This document shows, piece after piece, positions 6,991-14,472 of a stretch of 16,998 nt of DNA; positions within the stretch are counted from its first letter, which is position 1; every line of letters begins with the position of its first letter. This DNA comes from an uncultured Clostridia bacterium (GTDB lineage: Bacteria; Bacillota; Clostridia; Christensenellales; UBA1242). The notes under the pieces are model-generated. The model worked only from the letters and a program-made list of their open reading frames with translations, was not told where the DNA came from and did no database searches. Location: positions 1 to 16,998 of the forward strand of contig CALNBM010000057.1 of assembly GCA_937874195.1 (NCBI GenBank), written 5' to 3'. A program made the translations under genes and the position numbers.

Positions 6991-7620
6991 TTAAAAATTT
7001 CTAACAAGTCCTACAACTTTACCTAATATTTCAACATTGTCAACTACTATTGGTTTCATAAAATCGTTTTCTGGTTGAAGTCTGTAATGTCCGCCTTCTT
7101 TATAAAACTTTTTTACTGTTGCACTTCCATCAATTAGTGCAGCTACTATATCTCCGTTATTTGCTGAACTTTGTTGCCGTAACACAACTTTATCGCCATC
7201 GAAAATTCCTGCATTAATCATGCTTTCTCCGGAAATAGTCAACATAAATAAATCATCGCCTTTAAACATATTAGGGGAGACCATAAAATATTCTTCACAG
7301 TTTTCAACTGCTAAAATTGGCTCGCCCGCAGTTATAACTCCAAGAACAGGAATCGCAACCATGTCGCTCTTTTTTATTTGTTCAATATTTGCAATATTGC
7401 TATCTTTGCTTATTTCGATAACATCTAACGCTCTATTTCTGTTTGCTTGTTTTTTGATAAGTCCTTCGTTTTGCAATTTGTCTAAATAATAAGAAACAGT
7501 ACTAATGCTTTTAAAGTTTAGTGCCTTTTTCATTTCTCTCATTGTTGGAGGGAATCCATTATCTAATTTATATTCTTTTATAAATTTAAGCAGTCTTTCG
7601 GTTTGATTGATTTTTTTCAT
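6991..7620 (-). CDS. lexA: LexA SOS repressor
   Basis: 209 aa, the usual length. The N-terminal winged helix (residues 1-70) reads FIKEYKLDNGFPPTMREM, then STVSYYLDKLQNEGLIKK, then NRALDV. The C-terminal S24 peptidase domain has the self-cleavage bond Ala98-Gly99 (TAGEP), the nucleophile Ser133 (SGESM) and the base Lys170 (ATVKKF), so RecA-stimulated autocleavage should work. In bacteria LexA represses DNA-repair genes until damage. The start is ATG with AAAGGAG upstream. A LexA box lies over its own -35, which supports autoregulation. It is followed by the tRNA-Trp gene on the same strand. Upstream lies a repeat-rich stretch, then a tyrosine recombinase. Confidence 0.96.
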   Translation of the reverse strand: MKKINQTERLLKFIKEYKLDNGFPPTMREMKKALNFKSISTVSYYLDKLQNEGLIKKQANRNRALDVIEISKDSNIANIEQIKKSDMVAIPVLGVITAGEPILAVENCEEYFMVSPNMFKGDDLFMLTISGESMINAGIFDGDKVVLRQQSSANNGDIVAALIDGSATVKKFYKEGGHYRLQPENDFMKPIVVDNVEILGKVVGLVRNF

Positions 7621-7709
7621 AATTCTCCTTTAAAATGTAAATTTTCTTAAATTAAAATTAATTATTAAAAGTGTCAAGATTATATTAACAAAATGAACCT
7701 TCTAAAGTG

Positions 7710-7749
7710 ATAGTACTATATAAAAAAATAAAAGTCAAACATTTGTTCG
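7710..7749 (-). promoter_or_regulatory. lexA promoter with LexA box over -35
   Basis: On the minus strand TTGACT (7733-7738) and TACTAT (7710-7715) are 17 bp apart. CGAACAAATGTTTG (7736-7749) overlaps the -35 and matches the Gram-positive LexA box CGAACnnnnGTTCG in all but one base. The flanks AAAAGTC and GACTTTT extend the symmetry, so a terminator-like hairpin is an alternative reading. The leader to the lexA ATG would be about 83 bases. Confidence 0.68.
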
Positions 7750-7840
7750 ACTTTTATAAAACTTTTTATTTTTAAATTATCCATCTATGTAAAGATTATA
7801 GTTTTCAAAAGTACTTAATAGTTTGTTTAGTAGTGTGGAG

Positions 7841-7869
7841 ATAGTTTATTTGTTACCCTTGTAAACTAT
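7841..7869. repeat. 8-bp inverted repeat (hairpin)
   Basis: ATAGTTTA (7841-7848) and TAAACTAT (7862-7869) pair around 13 bases. It overlaps the end of the small minus-strand frame at 7846-7908. No T-run follows on either side, so it is not a clear terminator. Confidence 0.5.
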
Positions 7870-7908
7870 AATGCAGAGAAGAAAGCATCTAGTAGTATAA
7901 ACTTTCAT
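7846..7908 (-). CDS. Possible 20-residue small ORF
   Basis: The minus-strand ATG at 7908 is preceded by AAAGGA two bases upstream, closer than is ideal. It encodes MKVYTTRCFLLCIIVYKGNK, a hydrophobic core with a basic tail, the general look of leader peptides or small type I toxins. The ribosome binding site, ATG and first codons lie inside a block repeated at 8113-8153, but in that copy the frame reads MKDYY and stops. This may be chance in AT-rich repeats. Confidence 0.25.
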   Translation of the reverse strand: MKVYTTRCFLLCIIVYKGNK

Positions 7909-8186
7909 GTTCCTTTCTTAATTTCTTTGCTTAGTAAAAATCAAAGATTTCATACTTAAAAACAATATAATTTCTATACTTAAAAAAGCCATATAATAAA
8001 GGATTTCATACTTAAAAAACTATATTATCAAAGATTCTATACTTAAAAGCCATATAATAAGATTTTAATATTAAATATACTTAGTTAACAAAGTTAAAAG
8101 AAAGGGGCGCAAAAAGCATCTAGTAGTAATCTTTCATGTTCTTTTCTTAATTTAAAATTAATATAAGTTTGTATTAAAAATCAAAG
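7882..8186. repeat. Duplicated block, two direct copies about 231-240 bp apart
   Basis: Copy 1 at 7882-7924 and copy 2 at 8113-8153 share the exact core AAAGCATCTAGTAGTA, then CTTTCATGTTC, then TTTCTTAATTT, with a small indel and one substitution. The shared word TAAAAATCAAAG follows both (7935-7946 and 8175-8186). The two copies bracket the iteron-like array. Confidence 0.8.
7948..8060. repeat. Iteron-like array, four half-units in two pairs
   Basis: Units start at 7948, 7972, 8004 and 8035. Each begins TT(T/C)(C/T)ATACTTAAAA and continues into an ATATAAT-like stretch. Units 1 and 3 begin TTTCATACTTAAAAA; units 2 and 4 begin TTCTATACTTAAAA and contain GCCATATAATAA. The array is therefore a roughly 60-bp two-part unit repeated twice, with small indels. 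Such spacing (24-32 bp) is seen in protein-binding iterons, but no replication gene is near. Confidence 0.75.
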
Positions 8187-8230
8187 CTTAAACTAATAAA
8201 CTACTACTTACTAATTATTAGTTTAAGCTT
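8184..8230. repeat. Perfect 16-bp inverted repeat
   Basis: AAGCTTAAACTAATAA (8184-8199) and TTATTAGTTTAAGCTT (8215-8230) are exact inverse copies with a 15-base spacer (ACTACTACTTACTAA). It would form a strong hairpin or a dyad operator. The right arm is also the start of the 31-bp tandem repeat. Confidence 0.85.
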
Positions 8231-8277
8231 AAATTTCATGACAAATTATTAGTTTAAGGTTAAAATTCATGGTAAAA
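8215..8277. repeat. 31-bp tandem repeat, two copies
   Basis: Copies at 8215-8245 and from 8246 share TTATTAGTTTAAG, then TTAAA, then TTCATG, then AAA, with four single-base differences. The copies directly abut, so the motif TTATTAGTTTAAG occurs twice in direct and once in inverted orientation within 75 bp. Confidence 0.85.
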
Positions 8278-8296
8278 GGTAGTCAAATTTTTCGCC

Positions 8297-8337
8297 CTAG
8301 TTTTCCATACCGCACAACTAGAATATAATCACTAGTG
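8297..8337. promoter_or_regulatory. Symmetric element near recombinase stop, candidate recombination site
   Basis: CTAGTT (8297-8302) and AACTAG (8316-8321) flank 13 bases that are unusually GC-rich for this region (core CCATACCGC). The palindrome CACTAGTG (8330-8337) follows, 21 bp before the recombinase stop codon. Short inverted arms around a spacer are the general form of a tyrosine recombinase core site, but the arms match for only 6 bp. The role is inferred from position. Confidence 0.25.
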
Positions 8338-8358
8338 TCATTATAATTTTTATTTCAA

Positions 8359-9426
8359 CTAAAAATTATTTTCATTATCTCTTAACTTAACCTTTGTGGC
8401 CGCATTTCTTCTAATATCCTCAGAAATTGCAGCATAGTGTTTTCTTGTTGTGTTTACATCTTTATGTCCTAAAACATCGGCAACTATGTAAATATCGTTT
8501 GTTTCTCTGTAAAGGTTTGTTCCAAAAGTACTTCTAAGTTTATGGGGGGTTATATTTTTAAGAGGACTAATGATTTGGCTATATTTCTTTACAAGTTTTT
8601 CAACAGCTCTCACACTTATTCTTCTTTTTTGCAAACTTAAAAAAAGTGCGTTTTCGTGGACTTCGTCAGCCACTTTTATTTTCGTACGCTGATTTAAATA
8701 TTGTTTTAATGCGTTTTCTACTTCGCTATTATAATAAAGAATAACTTTACTTCCACCTTTTCGAGTTACTTTAAAAGAATTTTGATCAAAGAAAATATCC
8801 GAAATATTTAGTCCAACTAATTCTGAAATACGAATTCCAGTTCCTAAAAATACAGACATAATAGCAAAATCTCTAATGCTGGTATGTTTATGAAATCCCT
8901 TTTGCATTTTAGTTAAGCCGTCTCCACTTTCTGACAAATTTAATAAATTTACAATTTCATCAACCTCTAACCTAATAATTTCTCCTTCACGAATTTTTGG
9001 AGAATCTACTTTTTCGGCAACATTTTTCTCTATAAAATTATTTTTAAAAAGATATTTTAAAAAATTCCTTACGCTAGACAATTTTCGATTCCTTGCTTTT
9101 TCTCCATTTTTAAAAAGTTTGCCATTGTTTTTATATAAATTCAAATAGGATAAAAACATCTCTAAATGAAGGGAAGTGACTTGATTAAGGTCACTAGCTT
9201 CTATATCTTCAACTTTTTTCCCATTAAATTCTTTAATGTTTGATGCTAGAAATTCTAAAAAGATTTTTATATCTCTTAAGTAGCCAAGCCTAGTTAAAGA
9301 AGTTGTTCTTGGTTCTATTCCACGAATAAAGTGAGAACAAAAATCTGGCAATGATGTTAGCATTAACCTTATATCTTCAATATTTTTGTTATCCCTTTCT
9401 TCAAAATATGTGGCAGATTTTTTCAA
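8359..9426 (-). CDS. Tyrosine recombinase/integrase, XerC-like
   Basis: 355 aa. The N-terminal SAM-like core-binding domain spans about residues 25-135 (TRLGYLRDIKIFLEFL, then RKLSSVRNFLKYL). The catalytic domain has all six expected residues: Arg199 (GTGIRISEL), Lys223 (VTRKGGSK), His295 and Arg298 (PHKLRSTFG), His321 (LGHKDVNTT) and Tyr331 (KHYAAI). It should cut and rejoin DNA at a specific site through a 3'-phosphotyrosine. The start is TTG with AAAGGAG five bases upstream; no better ATG is near. It is longer than typical XerC/XerD (about 300 aa). It could resolve chromosome dimers or serve a mobile element. No phage or conjugation genes adjoin, and the repeat-rich stretch follows its stop, so a local target site is possible but unproven. 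Confidence 0.93.
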   Translation of the reverse strand: MKKSATYFEERDNKNIEDIRLMLTSLPDFCSHFIRGIEPRTTSLTRLGYLRDIKIFLEFLASNIKEFNGKKVEDIEASDLNQVTSLHLEMFLSYLNLYKNNGKLFKNGEKARNRKLSSVRNFLKYLFKNNFIEKNVAEKVDSPKIREGEIIRLEVDEIVNLLNLSESGDGLTKMQKGFHKHTSIRDFAIMSVFLGTGIRISELVGLNISDIFFDQNSFKVTRKGGSKVILYYNSEVENALKQYLNQRTKIKVADEVHENALFLSLQKRRISVRAVEKLVKKYSQIISPLKNITPHKLRSTFGTNLYRETNDIYIVADVLGHKDVNTTRKHYAAISEDIRRNAATKVKLRDNENNF

Positions 9427-9538
9427 ACAAACTCCTTTAATTATATAATTATAATAACATAAAAATCTTTAACTGTTAAACATTAAGTGACTTAAAAATT
9501 AAATTATGTTATTATTGTTAAAAGGGAATTTGTAAGCC

Positions 9539-10429
9539 ATGATAAATATAACAAACTATAAAACTAAAGAAATAAAGTTAGATATTTTAAAAGTTTCCGA
9601 TTGGTTTAAAGATATATTAGAAAGTTGCGTAAATAATTTTTTTTCTAACAAAAATCTTTTTACTAAAGAAAATATTTCAATTTATTCTTTTGATGATTTA
9701 AGTTTAAAAACTAATGTAACTAAAAACATTATAACAACTTTTTATGTTGAGATTAATCAACCTGCTAATTATAAAGTTAAAGATAGTAAATTTAAATTTC
9801 ATTTTTTTAAAAATGATGATATATTACCTGATTTATATTTAACTTTACATGAAATTAAAAAAGGAATATTTAATAGTTTAATTAATAATTTAACAGAAGA
9901 ATTTGTGCTTTATGAAAAAAAACAATCAATTTTCATTGATTTTAATAGAGAAGTTAGTGACAATGTTATTCAAACTTATTATTTTGAAGTTATTCCATGC
10001 ATAACATTTGTAAATAGAAATAATGTTAATGGAGTTATGTATTATACTGATAATTTTAAAGAAATTACTATTGATTATCCCAAAATATCAATGGAAAACT
10101 TTGCTTTAAAAAATACTAGAACAAATAATAAACTTTTAGAGACAGTTATCATTTTTAAAAACATATTACTAAAAGAACATAAGTATGAGGAAATTCCGTT
10201 TGAATTTGTGGAAACGCTATGCTTTAATGTGCCAGACGAATTATTTATGGGAACATTCAACAGTGCTATTTTTAAGATAGTAAATTATATGAGAAATATA
10301 GGATTATTAAATATCAAAACAATAGATGGTCAGGACTGTTTATTTACTTCAAAATATAAATCATTTTCTTTATTATACGCTAAAAAAATACTAAAAAATA
10401 TTAGTGATTTCGTTTCTAAAAACAAGTAA
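9539..10429 (+). CDS. Hypothetical protein, degenerate nucleotidyltransferase-like
   Basis: 296 aa, very Lys/Asn/Ile-rich, start with AAAGGGAA upstream. The C-terminal half (about 180-290) has the layout seen after the catalytic domain in DNA polymerase-beta-type nucleotidyltransferases: YPKISMENFALKNTRTNNKL, then TVIIFKNILLKE, then IPFEFVETLCFNVPDELF, then IFKIVNYM. In the N-terminal half the expected GS...DxD motif is not seen; the aligned segment reads SFDDLSLKTNV then TTFYVEI, and the third Asp position (usually DIVP) is EVIP. If the assignment is right, the catalytic acids are lost and the protein is probably not an active transferase. It is divergent from the recombinase (112 bp between starts) and convergent with rnhA. 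The fold assignment rests on my reading of motifs and needs a profile or structure search. Confidence 0.6.
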   Translation: MINITNYKTKEIKLDILKVSDWFKDILESCVNNFFSNKNLFTKENISIYSFDDLSLKTNVTKNIITTFYVEINQPANYKVKDSKFKFHFFKNDDILPDLYLTLHEIKKGIFNSLINNLTEEFVLYEKKQSIFIDFNREVSDNVIQTYYFEVIPCITFVNRNNVNGVMYYTDNFKEITIDYPKISMENFALKNTRTNNKLLETVIIFKNILLKEHKYEEIPFEFVETLCFNVPDELFMGTFNSAIFKIVNYMRNIGLLNIKTIDGQDCLFTSKYKSFSLLYAKKILKNISDFVSKNK

Positions 10430-10651
10430 GGTTAACTATACATGAAAAAATTTTGAATAATTTTTAAAAATTAAGAGAATTATAAAAGTTCACAATATAT
10501 AGCATGTAATTTTTCATTAAGACTTTTTTTCGGGCACGCAATTATTCATAATGCGAATGTTTATGGAAAATAAAATATAAAAAACAGTATAAATACGCGC
10601 ATTCAAATTTAAAAAATTGCAAAATTTAAAAAAAAGTTAAACACTCAAAAT

Positions 10652-10725
10652 AAAACAAGACAAATATGTCAACTAACACCCTAATGACTAATCAGATAGT
10701 TTGTGTTTATTATTTGTCTTGTTTT
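10652..10725. repeat. 15-bp perfect inverted repeat at the rnhA 3' end
   Basis: AAAACAAGACAAATA (10652-10666) is the exact inverse of TATTTGTCTTGTTTT (10711-10725), with 44 bases between. The right arm covers the last codons of rnhA up to its stop. On the minus strand the RNA would fold after the stop codon, so it may act as a terminator or 3' end protector for rnhA, and also end the rightward gene at 9539. Confidence 0.7.
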
Positions 10726-11174
10726 TTTGTGTTTTTCTCTATTTCTTTTCTTGCAAGTTCATCGCACATATTATTATAGATATTATCACTATGACCTTTA
10801 ACTTTTACCCATTTTACTTTATGAGGTTGTAAGTAGTCTACTAATTTCATCCATAAATCAATGTTTTTAACTTCTTTTTTATCAGCAGTTTTCCAATTAT
10901 TTTTTTTCCAGTTAGTAATCCAATTATTTAAAAAAGCATTAGAAACATAAGCACTGTCAGTATAAATTGTAATGTTGCAAGGTTCTTTTACTTTTGATAG
11001 TCCAACTATAACTGCCATTAATTCCATTCTATTATTTGTGGTGTTATTTTCAAATCCACTAAACTTTTTTATATAATCACCATATATTAGCACAACTCCA
11101 TACCCACCGCGACCAGGGTTATTTGAGCAAGCACCATCGGTGTATAATTCGATTTTTTTCATATTGTTATCCAT
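10710..11174 (-). CDS. rnhA: Ribonuclease HI
   Basis: 154 aa, the usual size. All catalytic residues are present: Asp13 (YTDGACSNNPG), Glu51 (NNRMELMAV), Asp73 (YTDSAYV), His128 (VKGHSDN) and Asp138 (CDELAR). The Trp-rich basic handle (NNWITNWKKNNWKTADKK) is kept, as in E. coli type enzymes. It cuts the RNA strand of RNA-DNA hybrids, acting on R-loops and primer remnants in the cytoplasm. The ATG at 11174 has a weak upstream site; an ATG four codons later with GGAT before it is an alternative. It is a single-gene unit, with about 200 non-coding bases separating it from the ABC permease gene upstream. Confidence 0.96.
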   Translation of the reverse strand: MDNNMKKIELYTDGACSNNPGRGGYGVVLIYGDYIKKFSGFENNTTNNRMELMAVIVGLSKVKEPCNITIYTDSAYVSNAFLNNWITNWKKNNWKTADKKEVKNIDLWMKLVDYLQPHKVKWVKVKGHSDNIYNNMCDELARKEIEKNTKKQDK

Positions 11175-11382
11175 TTTTTATTTATTGTTTTAGTTTTATA
11201 TCTAATAATTTTATATAATGCTTTTTAAAGTAATTTAAAATTGATTTAACGACAAATTTATTGTTTTTAAATTTACAAAACTGTGCTTAATAAGACAAAT
11301 TTGATTTGTGTTAGGAGTTGATAACTTTCATGCTTTTTAAAAAAAAGTTAGTTGTAAATTCAAAAGAGGGCGAAAGATAGTT

Positions 11383-13455
11383 TTAATAATCACGACTTTT
11401 TAAAATTGCATTTGAAATAACAAACAAAGTTGAGATATATGCAACATAAACTATTATGCTTAACCAAATATTCATATTAGTTATAACAGGGGAGTGTAAT
11501 AATTTAAATAAGAAATGTTCTCTTTCAAAACTGGAATTAACTAAGAAATATTTATATAAATTAATATTCGTGTGAGGGAAAAATGCAAAAATTAAATTAG
11601 ATGTAGTGATTAAGTTAAATGAAAATAAAATTGCTAAAACAACACCTGACACAACAAAAGATATTCGTGATTTTTTAAAGACCACTGCAACTAAGAAAAT
11701 TATAGCTAGTAAAAAAGCAATTTCAATTAGTAATGATATAGAATAAATTAATAATGCGATAATAGGTTGAATTCTTAAAATTGTGGTTGCATTAAAAACT
11801 GTAATAATAATTGAAGAGAAATAACTAATATTAGTGAAAGCCGAATAACTTAAAACGAAAATAAACGAAAACATAAACAACACACAACCAAGTAGCAAGG
11901 TTGCTAAATACTTTCCAAAAAATATTTGTGTTCTAGAATGAGGACGAACGAGTAGTAAATTCATTGTTCCTTTCTTTGTATCTAATGGATAAATAATAGT
12001 TGCAACAACAACTAAAATAATCACAATTATGATTGCTGCAACTCTTAAAGCGAAAAATGCGTAGTCAACTACTGATGGTGAATTTTCAACAAAATTAAAT
12101 TGAGGAGCACTAACATAATTTGAAGAATACTCATTATTTTTAATTAGATAATTATAAAGAGTTGCCATGCTTTGGGTTTCATATTCATTGAAGTTTTTTA
12201 ATGAATATCCATAGCAATCATTTATATTGATATTAGTTAAATCTTTGTGAGTATTTAAAATAGCAGTATAGAGAACTAAGTCGTATGCCATAGTTGAGAG
12301 TTCTTTATAATTTTCTATTTTATTAACAATTAGTTGAGATTGTGGGTCGTTTTGAAAGTTTACTATATAAGCAAATATTACATCAATATTTTCTTGAAGT
12401 TTACTATTGATTAATGATTGAATACTTTCAATAGCCTCTTTTGAAGGTTGAACTAAAATATAATCGTGTGAAAATTGTTCCAGATAATTAATAAAATTAG
12501 TTCCTCTTATTTTTTCAACGGCTAATTTATGAGCTGAATAACTATTAAGTTGGGTACCAGTAAGATTAATGTATGCATGTGCATTTATAATTGCTGTATT
12601 TAAATCAAGAATTAAATCATTTCTAGTGTAAATAGTTAAGTAGGTTGGGTTAACAACTGAGTAAAATAAATCTGCAAACCTACTGATTTTATTTAATAAA
12701 CTTACTCTCCAAGCATTAGCATAACTTGTGTTGAAGAAAATTTCTGAAGTTTTAAGATATTCTGTGTAAGTGTTATAATCGATTTTTATATCATAAATAA
12801 TTTTGTCCATTGTTGTTTCTAAAAAATTAAGAGAAAATTTGTTTAATTTAGTAAGTTTTTCTTGAAATAAATTTGCCTCAAAAAAATTTACGAGTGCATT
12901 TGCTGCTTCGGCTTTATTTAAAAAAGATGAGTTGTAGTTATCAATTTTATCTAATAACACATCTATGTCTTCCAAACTACCTAGATATTCAGGTGAAGTG
13001 GCAATAAAATTAATATATTCTATTACATCAATTTCTGCAAAATTTATTAATGATAATTTAAATTCCATCACTGACTGCGCGAAATCTTGATACTTATCAT
13101 AAAGAACTGTTGAATCGCCGTTAGGAATCTCACTTTTTAACAGCTCAAAAGAATTTAGTGTGTTTTGAAGTGAGAGTGTAGTGTTCTCACTTCTATCATG
13201 CAATTTTGAGTAATAATTAAGCAAAGTTTGAGCTTGATTTATTTTATCATCGTATGATATTTTATTTTCGTTTATAAAAGTTGAGTATATTTGAGTGGAT
13301 GAATCATTTCCAAAATCAAGATTGTCGCTTGGTCTTTGAACGGGTGAATATAAAATTAAAGATAAAAATGTTGCAGCCAATAAAACAATAAGCATTAAGA
13401 ATACTAATGGCATTTTTATTAATCTATTAAATTCATTTTTAAAAACCTTAATCAT
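11383..13455 (-). CDS. ABC-2 type transporter permease with large external domain
   Basis: 690 aa. One membrane helix at about 16-36, then about 420 residues of helical, Asn/Leu-rich non-membrane sequence (40-460) predicted outside the membrane. About five membrane helices follow near 465-490, 512-538, 563-595, 598-622 and 662-685. The cytoplasmic loop DTKKGTMNLLLVRPHSRTQI followed by FGKY is typical of ABC-2 permeases of the Bcr/NatB/Ecs kind. The start is ATG with AGGAAA. It follows the ATPase gene by 13 bp, so the two form one exporter. The substrate is unknown; lipid, peptide or drug export are usual for this layout. The external domain has no motif I recognise. Confidence 0.88.
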   Translation of the reverse strand: MIKVFKNEFNRLIKMPLVFLMLIVLLAATFLSLILYSPVQRPSDNLDFGNDSSTQIYSTFINENKISYDDKINQAQTLLNYYSKLHDRSENTTLSLQNTLNSFELLKSEIPNGDSTVLYDKYQDFAQSVMEFKLSLINFAEIDVIEYINFIATSPEYLGSLEDIDVLLDKIDNYNSSFLNKAEAANALVNFFEANLFQEKLTKLNKFSLNFLETTMDKIIYDIKIDYNTYTEYLKTSEIFFNTSYANAWRVSLLNKISRFADLFYSVVNPTYLTIYTRNDLILDLNTAIINAHAYINLTGTQLNSYSAHKLAVEKIRGTNFINYLEQFSHDYILVQPSKEAIESIQSLINSKLQENIDVIFAYIVNFQNDPQSQLIVNKIENYKELSTMAYDLVLYTAILNTHKDLTNININDCYGYSLKNFNEYETQSMATLYNYLIKNNEYSSNYVSAPQFNFVENSPSVVDYAFFALRVAAIIIVIILVVVATIIYPLDTKKGTMNLLLVRPHSRTQIFFGKYLATLLLGCVLFMFSFIFVLSYSAFTNISYFSSIIITVFNATTILRIQPIIALLIYSISLLIEIAFLLAIIFLVAVVFKKSRISFVVSGVVLAILFSFNLITTSNLIFAFFPHTNINLYKYFLVNSSFEREHFLFKLLHSPVITNMNIWLSIIVYVAYISTLFVISNAILKSRDY

Positions 13456-13468
13456 AATTTCCTATATA

Positions 13469-14410
13469 TCAACTTAACCAACTTTTACTTAACGCACGCC
13501 TTTCTAAAATTTCAGCAAAAACTTGTTCCAGTGTTTTAGTTATTATTTCAATTTTAAAAATACTTAGTTCGTATTTTTTTAAAGTGCTGGTTATTATCTG
13601 CAAGTCAGCTTTATTCGTATACACTAATATTGCATTACCCGCCAAACTGACTTTTAATTTTAATTCCTCTGCAATTATTTTGCCGGCGAAGTTTGGGTAA
13701 TCCACAGTGAATTTTAGTTTTTGTGAGTTGGTTGAGCCTTCTAATAATTGAATCATAGTTTTTAATTCTACCATATTTCCTTCATTAAAAACTCCGATAG
13801 TGTTGCAAATCTTTTCCATTTCGCCTAGCATTCTACTAGAAATTATAAGAGCAATTTTTTCTTTTTCCGCAAGAAGTTTTAGTAGTGATGACATTGTGTT
13901 GATTTCTCTAACATCTAAGTTATAGAAAGGATCATCAATGATTAATAATTTTGGTTTATGAATTATTGCTTGAGCGATACCAACTTTTTGTTTAATTTCT
14001 TTAGGACACTTGGAAATTCGTCTTTTTAAAAAATGCTCAAAACCAAGCAGACGCGCGTAGTTTGATATATCTTTGTCTGTTATACCCTCATAGAAATTGG
14101 CATAATAACGCAAATTGGCAAAGCAGGTCATGTGGTTAAATAATTTAGGCGAACGAATTAATGCGCCAACATCGCGTATTGCTTTTTTAAAATCGTTTTT
14201 AATCGAAACACCGTCAATTAATATATCGCCTTCAGTCATGTGGGTTAGACCGCAAATTAATCTGAGTATAGTTGTTTTCCCTGAGTTTTTAGGACCTAAT
14301 ATTCCAAAAATTTCTCCTTCTGAAATTGAAAAAGAAACATTATTAACAGCCACAATTCCATGGCTGAATTTTTTTGTCACTTCTTTGATTTCTAGAATAG
14401 TATCAGGCAA
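13469..14410 (-). CDS. ABC transporter ATPase with degenerate catalytic motifs
   Basis: 313 aa, TTG start with AGGAG six bases upstream. Walker A is intact (GPKNSGKTT, residues 39-47). The other motifs depart from consensus. The Q-loop position is Arg86 (GALIRSP). The signature expected as LSxGxKQR is CPKEIKQK (135-142), with Ser to Pro and Gly to Glu. Walker B ends Asp159-Asp160 where the second residue should be the catalytic Glu (IIDDPF). The H-loop is Arg193 (ISSRML) in place of His. The D-loop region NLD is kept. The rest of the domain, and a C-terminal extension of about 100 residues, are as in Bcr/Nat-type ATPases. It probably binds ATP but hydrolyses it poorly or in a nonstandard way. 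It pairs with the permease 13 bp downstream and is divergent from the VTT gene (62 bp). Confidence 0.88.
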   Translation of the reverse strand: MPDTILEIKEVTKKFSHGIVAVNNVSFSISEGEIFGILGPKNSGKTTILRLICGLTHMTEGDILIDGVSIKNDFKKAIRDVGALIRSPKLFNHMTCFANLRYYANFYEGITDKDISNYARLLGFEHFLKRRISKCPKEIKQKVGIAQAIIHKPKLLIIDDPFYNLDVREINTMSSLLKLLAEKEKIALIISSRMLGEMEKICNTIGVFNEGNMVELKTMIQLLEGSTNSQKLKFTVDYPNFAGKIIAEELKLKVSLAGNAILVYTNKADLQIITSTLKKYELSIFKIEIITKTLEQVFAEILERRALSKSWLS

Positions 14411-14472
14411 TTTTTTCTCCTTATATGCTTATTTTCGGTCTAAGTTTAATTTAATTGGAGTAATTATATTAT

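Larger units (their letters stand above)
7750..8358. other. Repeat-rich non-coding region between lexA and recombinase
   Basis: About 600 bp without a normal gene on either strand. It holds several kinds of repeat listed separately: a hairpin at 7841-7869, a duplicated block (7882-7946 and 8113-8186), an iteron-like array (7948-8060), a 16-bp inverted repeat with a 31-bp tandem repeat (8184-8277), and a symmetric element near the recombinase stop (8297-8337). On the minus strand many very short frames start ATGAAA inside the repeats, the longest about 20-24 codons. Confidence 0.65.

Noticed and set aside
7948..8277. CRISPR array
   Set aside because: Repeats are imperfect and abut or vary in spacing; no uniform unique spacers and no cas genes.
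8359..9426. Integrase as proof of a prophage or integrative element
   Set aside because: No structural, packaging, conjugation or excision genes are present, and the tRNA-Trp 1.6 kb away shows no duplicated 3' end near the recombinase.
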